DNA of 21,393 nt, from positions 1 through 21,393 of IMG/VR virus record IMGVR_UViG_3300032770_000098. One strand, written 5' to 3'. This document shows, piece after piece, positions 19,463 through 21,393 of the stretch (its first letter is position 1; each line of letters starts with the position of its first letter). This stretch comes from a virus. Position numbers and translations under genes: made by a program. The notes beneath the pieces are model-generated. The model worked only from the letters and a program-made list of their open reading frames with translations. It ran no database searches and was not told the origin of the DNA.

Positions 19463-19491
19463 ACTGTACTTGTCCAACTGACCTGCGGCAA
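19463..19491 (-). promoter_or_regulatory. Candidate minus-strand promoter for the regulator/terminase unit
   Basis: TTGCCG (19486-19491) and TACAGT (19463-19468) have a 17-bp spacer, beginning two bases after the stop of the upstream gene. Transcription would start near 19456, ahead of the terminator at 19404-19443. Confidence 0.55.
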
Positions 19492-19492
19492 G

Positions 19493-20215
19493 TTACGCCG
19501 CGTCAGCGAGCTGGCGGAACTCTTCCCTTGTCATCCGCCGGTTGCAGTCATCGTTAATGCAGCGCACATAGTCCTCGCCGTCACGGGCCCACAAGGTGTA
19601 GAGCTTGCACCTCGGGCATGGGCGCTTCTGGTGCTTGTCGAGCGTCCCGGCGCGGGCGTTGCCGAGCAGTTCCCGGTGCCAGCGGCGGGTCTCCGACCCG
19701 AAATCCGCGGCCAGGTCCGGATGGGTGATGCACGGCTCGAAATGGGATGCGAGGTAGGCGACGATCGTTGTGGTCTCGGTGGCGAGGTAGCCGCGCCGCG
19801 CGGGCGGGTCGGTGCCGCGGAACGCTGATTCCCAGTTGCGGAGCCACACGTTCAGGTCTTCGAGGTCGTCCATGCGGGGGGATGGGGATTTCTCCTCGCG
19901 GGTGCCGGATATGCGGCCGACGTGAGCTTCCTCGCTGCTGCCCGCCACATCCAGGGGGGGGCGGGCAGCGAGAATCGAGGCGAGGTCGTCCAGTTCGCCG
20001 AGTTCCTGGTGGATGGTTGCCTGGCATTTCGGGCACCAGGGGTTGCCTAGCCACGGCTGGATGTCCGGTGATTCAGGCGGTTCGGGGGGTTCCTGGCCAG
20101 TGCCGGGCGTGTAGACGGTGAGCGCCTGCTCGTACTTGGCGCAGGCCGCCTCGTATTCGGCGGTGAGGCGGCGGTAACGGGAGTTGCAGGGGCCAGCGCA
20201 TGGGACCTCGGGCAT
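19493..20215 (-). CDS. 240-aa zinc-ribbon protein
   Basis: A 240-aa protein with cysteine pairs at both ends: CAGPC (6-10) and CPKC (61-64) near the N-terminus, and CPRC (200-203) with CINDDC (219-224) at the C-terminus, the latter a complete zinc ribbon. A helix (YRRLTAEYEAACAKYEQALT) sits between the first two. The middle (LNVWLRNWESAFRG, ATETTTIVAYLASHFEPCI) is helical. Proteins of this layout are common in actinobacterial phages and usually unnamed. The start is ATG 20215, with weak ribosome site. A DNA- or RNA-binding regulatory role is plausible, not demonstrated. Confidence 0.85.
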   Translation of the reverse strand: MPEVPCAGPCNSRYRRLTAEYEAACAKYEQALTVYTPGTGQEPPEPPESPDIQPWLGNPWCPKCQATIHQELGELDDLASILAARPPLDVAGSSEEAHVGRISGTREEKSPSPRMDDLEDLNVWLRNWESAFRGTDPPARRGYLATETTTIVAYLASHFEPCITHPDLAADFGSETRRWHRELLGNARAGTLDKHQKRPCPRCKLYTLWARDGEDYVRCINDDCNRRMTREEFRQLADAA

Positions 20216-20346
20216 GCCAGGAATCTTCGCGGAACGCTGGTCATGGTGCCAACCGGCGTGCGCCTGCTCAGTTCCCGCCGGATGCCGGAAACCAGCACGG
20301 CACGCAGTTGAACGGTTACGGCAGGTCAGGCTTGAGTGTCCCGGGT

Positions 20347-20499
20347 TCAGGCGGCCGGTCGTGCCGCAGCTTCCTTATGCACCCAAGCACAGGTGAGGCA
20401 GTGGCCGCCATCGTCATGCCCGCATGGGCACGGGCAGACGGCTTCCGCCGCGCGAATACGCCGGTCAGATGCCGTCGGGCCGCCATTTGCGACGCCCAT
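20347..20499 (-). CDS. 50-aa Cys/His-rich small protein
   Basis: A 50-aa protein whose centre is CPCPCGHDDGGHCLTC, holding five Cys and two His in 16 residues, with Ala/Arg-rich ends. The ATG is just after the stop of the previous gene and has GGTGG about 6 nt upstream. It follows another Cys-rich microprotein in an uninterrupted chain. The metal-binding residues suggest one compact zinc site. Function unknown. Confidence 0.65.
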   Translation of the reverse strand: MGVANGGPTASDRRIRAAEAVCPCPCGHDDGGHCLTCAWVHKEAAARPAA

Positions 20500-20500
20500 A

Positions 20501-20671
20501 TCAGGACCACCAGACCCGGTTGCAAGTGGCCAGATCCTCGGCCACCTCAGGTGAATACCTCGGTCCGCTGTCACACTGGCAGCCGCCCTCGCACATGCAC
20601 GAGTCGCAGCCCTGGCAGATCGGGCCGTCGCACTCCTCGTGGGCATCTGGCGCGGCGATAGCGGTTCTCAT
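20501..20671 (-). CDS. 56-aa cysteine-rich, metallothionein-like protein
   Basis: A 56-aa protein with a dense central cluster (CDGPICQGCDSCMCEGGCQC): seven Cys in 20 residues, including CxxC, CxxC and two CxC steps. One more Cys follows towards the end. CxC spacing is typical of metallothioneins and unlike a plain zinc ribbon. The start ATG is embedded in a 14-nt direct repeat also found at the start of the neighbouring membrane gene, where a three-codon mini-frame overlaps the start. Coding potential is supported by composition and tight packing. Metal binding is inference; no family is recognised. Confidence 0.7.
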   Translation of the reverse strand: MRTAIAAPDAHEECDGPICQGCDSCMCEGGCQCDSGPRYSPEVAEDLATCNRVWWS

Positions 20672-20678
20672 CCCGTCA

Positions 20679-20792
20679 TCACCCGAAGTGCTGGAGTACC
20701 GCGCCCAGGATGCCGATAGCCACGCCCAGCGCCACGCCCTCCGTGATAGCCACGGCAGTCCACCGGGCGTAACACCGCCATTGGTTGCTCAT
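20679..20792 (-). CDS. 37-aa membrane microprotein
   Basis: A 37-aa protein, MSNQWRCYARWTAVAITEGV at its start, then one hydrophobic helix (ALGVAIGILGAVLQHFG). GGGAGG lies 8 nt before the ATG, one of the best ribosome sites in the region. It is followed by the 56-aa Cys-rich gene after 7 nt. It would be a single-pass membrane peptide. Function unknown. Confidence 0.65.
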   Translation of the reverse strand: MSNQWRCYARWTAVAITEGVALGVAIGILGAVLQHFG

Positions 20793-20850
20793 CCCGTCAT
20801 CCTCCCACCAGGCGGAACGGCCTGCTTAGCACCAACACGGGCGCGCGCCG

Positions 20851-21069
20851 CTAAAAGTCCGGGCCGTTCCCCATCATCCGGGACCACGTATACACAACCA
20901 TGTCCGGGCGCCCGTCCAGTACGCAGCCGGCGGCTTCCCAGTCTTCCGGCGTGGCGGCCAGGCATTCTTCGCATGATTCGAGGCCGTGCGAGATCGGTGC
21001 GTGGCAGGTAGGGCAGCGGTGCTTATCTTGCCGGCAGTCGGGGCAGCCGGCCTTACGGAGTACCTTCAG
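20851..21069 (-). CDS. 72-aa zinc-ribbon protein, probable CTG start
   Basis: A frame of about 72 aa with CPDC, CPTC and CEEC motifs (GCPDCRQDKHRCPTCHAPIS, then SCEECLAATPEDWEAAGC), ending MVVYTWSRMMGNGPDF. This is clearly protein-like: two or three zinc knuckles and a structured tail. No ATG, GTG or TTG lies in frame in the 5' part. A CTG at 21069 has GGGAGG 5 nt upstream and is the best start; alternatively the gene is a 5'-broken copy or read by frameshift from upstream. Function unknown. Confidence 0.65.
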   Translation of the reverse strand: MKVLRKAGCPDCRQDKHRCPTCHAPISHGLESCEECLAATPEDWEAAGCVLDGRPDMVVYTWSRMMGNGPDF

Positions 21070-21104
21070 CGGGTCCTCCCTGCGAGGTGTACATGCTGAT
21101 GGAG

Positions 21105-21194
21105 CCCGCCTTTTACGGGCGGGAGTACCTGTCCGCCACGCCCCCTATTCGTCAGCCCGGCATGCCGCAATGAAGCCCGCCCGTAAAAGGCGGG
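21105..21194. repeat. Inverted pair of identical 19-nt hairpins
   Basis: The 19-nt string at 21105-21123 (CCCGCC-TTTTACG-GGCGGG) is the exact reverse complement of that at 21176-21194. Each also folds alone into a 6-bp hairpin, with 52 nt between them. The right copy overlaps a second 7-bp hairpin (21191-21207). It resembles a small palindromic mobile element or a bidirectional regulatory structure. Confidence 0.7.
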
Positions 21195-21267
21195 AGCACG
21201 GCTCCCGGATTCCAGGCCATCTGACCTGCGGAAACACGGGACCGTGCGAGATGATCCCGGCGCTCAC
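21145..21267 (-). CDS. Possible 40-aa small protein
   Basis: A GTG-started frame of 40 aa that overlaps the stop of the preceding gene (GTGA) and has a GAGAG stretch upstream. It runs through one copy of the palindromic element. Composition (VSAGIISHGPVFPQVRWPGI at the start) is not distinctive. It could be a coupled microprotein or merely an open frame. Confidence 0.3.
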   Translation of the reverse strand: MSAGIISHGPVFPQVRWPGIREPCSRLLRAGFIAACRADE

Positions 21268-21393
21268 CTCTCGCCCCTGACCGGCCACACTCGCTGTGTA
21301 TCGTCGCTGACGGCCTCCCACGCCGAGACGATCTCGATGTCACGGGAGAGGATGCCGGACAGCGCCTCAGCGGCCTCCGGCAGCGTGTAGATC
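21264..21393 (-). CDS. C-terminal end of a gene cut by the window edge
   Basis: Only the last 42 residues are visible, on the minus strand: YTLPEAAEALSGILSRDIEI, then VSAWEAVSDDTQRVWPVRGE. The segment is mostly helical and slightly acidic, and the reading frame continues beyond the window end. LPEAAEALS recalls the opening of an excisionase-type helix-turn-helix, but too little is present to identify it. Confidence 0.6.
   Translation of the reverse strand, partial: IYTLPEAAEALSGILSRDIEIVSAWEAVSDDTQRVWPVRGER

Overview
The window is a visibly GC-rich piece of a tailed double-stranded DNA phage, or a prophage, of a high-GC actinobacterial host (Streptomyces-like range). This rests on strong G/C preference at third codon positions, frequent GTG starts, TANNNT -10 boxes about 6-7 nt ahead of start codons (leaderless style), many small zinc-ribbon proteins, and a recognisable DNA-packaging and head-assembly gene order. 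No integrase, lysin, tape measure, replication or tail-fibre gene lies inside it, so lifestyle cannot be decided; the connector and tail-terminator order suggests a long-tailed phage.

Almost everything is transcribed on the minus strand, so the genetic order runs from high to low coordinates. Region 1 (21393-19386) has the end of a gene cut by the window edge, then a chain of very small genes, several cysteine-rich, and a 240-aa zinc-ribbon protein. It ends in a candidate minus-strand promoter and a strong hairpin-plus-U-run terminator just ahead of a MerR/AlpA-like DNA-binding protein. Region 2 (19385-16951) holds that regulator, two small genes and the terminase small and large subunits. 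Region 3 (16929-12072) holds the portal protein amid small accessory genes: zinc ribbons, a Gp49-like protein and proline/glycine-rich proteins. The 5' part of the portal gene is AT-richer than its surroundings. Region 4 (12075-11014) is a four-gene plus-strand operon: a SWIM zinc-finger protein, a small protein, an HTH regulator and a zinc ribbon. It starts from a good sigma70-type promoter with a palindrome over the start codon. Region 5 (10949-6979) holds the minor capsid (MuF/min_cap2-like) protein, a plus-strand single gene, scaffold, major capsid and a small decoration-like protein. Region 6 (6948-3794) is a four-gene sugar cassette: GT-B glycosyltransferase, SAM methyltransferase, GT17-like glycosyltransferase and GnT-I-like glycosyltransferase. 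Its genes overlap each other and are embedded in the virion operon. Region 7 (3797-1) holds the head-tail joining genes (adaptor with an Ig-like N-terminal domain, stopper, HK97 gp10-like, tail terminator), small beta-rich proteins and a plus-strand pair of membrane-protein genes.

The packaging, head, glycan and connector genes look like one late module, with overlapping starts and stops suggesting translational coupling. Three plus-strand islands interrupt it (1460-2083, 9340-9657, 11050-12075). Each ends in a CTAG shared with the stop codon of the converging minus-strand gene, and most begin from leaderless-type promoters. This is the layout expected of independently expressed accessory genes (morons). 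The glycan cassette is the strongest candidate for new biology: its position predicts modification of capsid, decoration or connector proteins. There is no stretch above 300 bases without a gene; the larger gaps (8314-8447, 9249-9339, 10950-11049, 15636-15763, 19386-19492, 20216-20346) are described where they hold signals. I see no signal in 20216-20346. No tRNA, rRNA, CRISPR array or IS transposase was seen.
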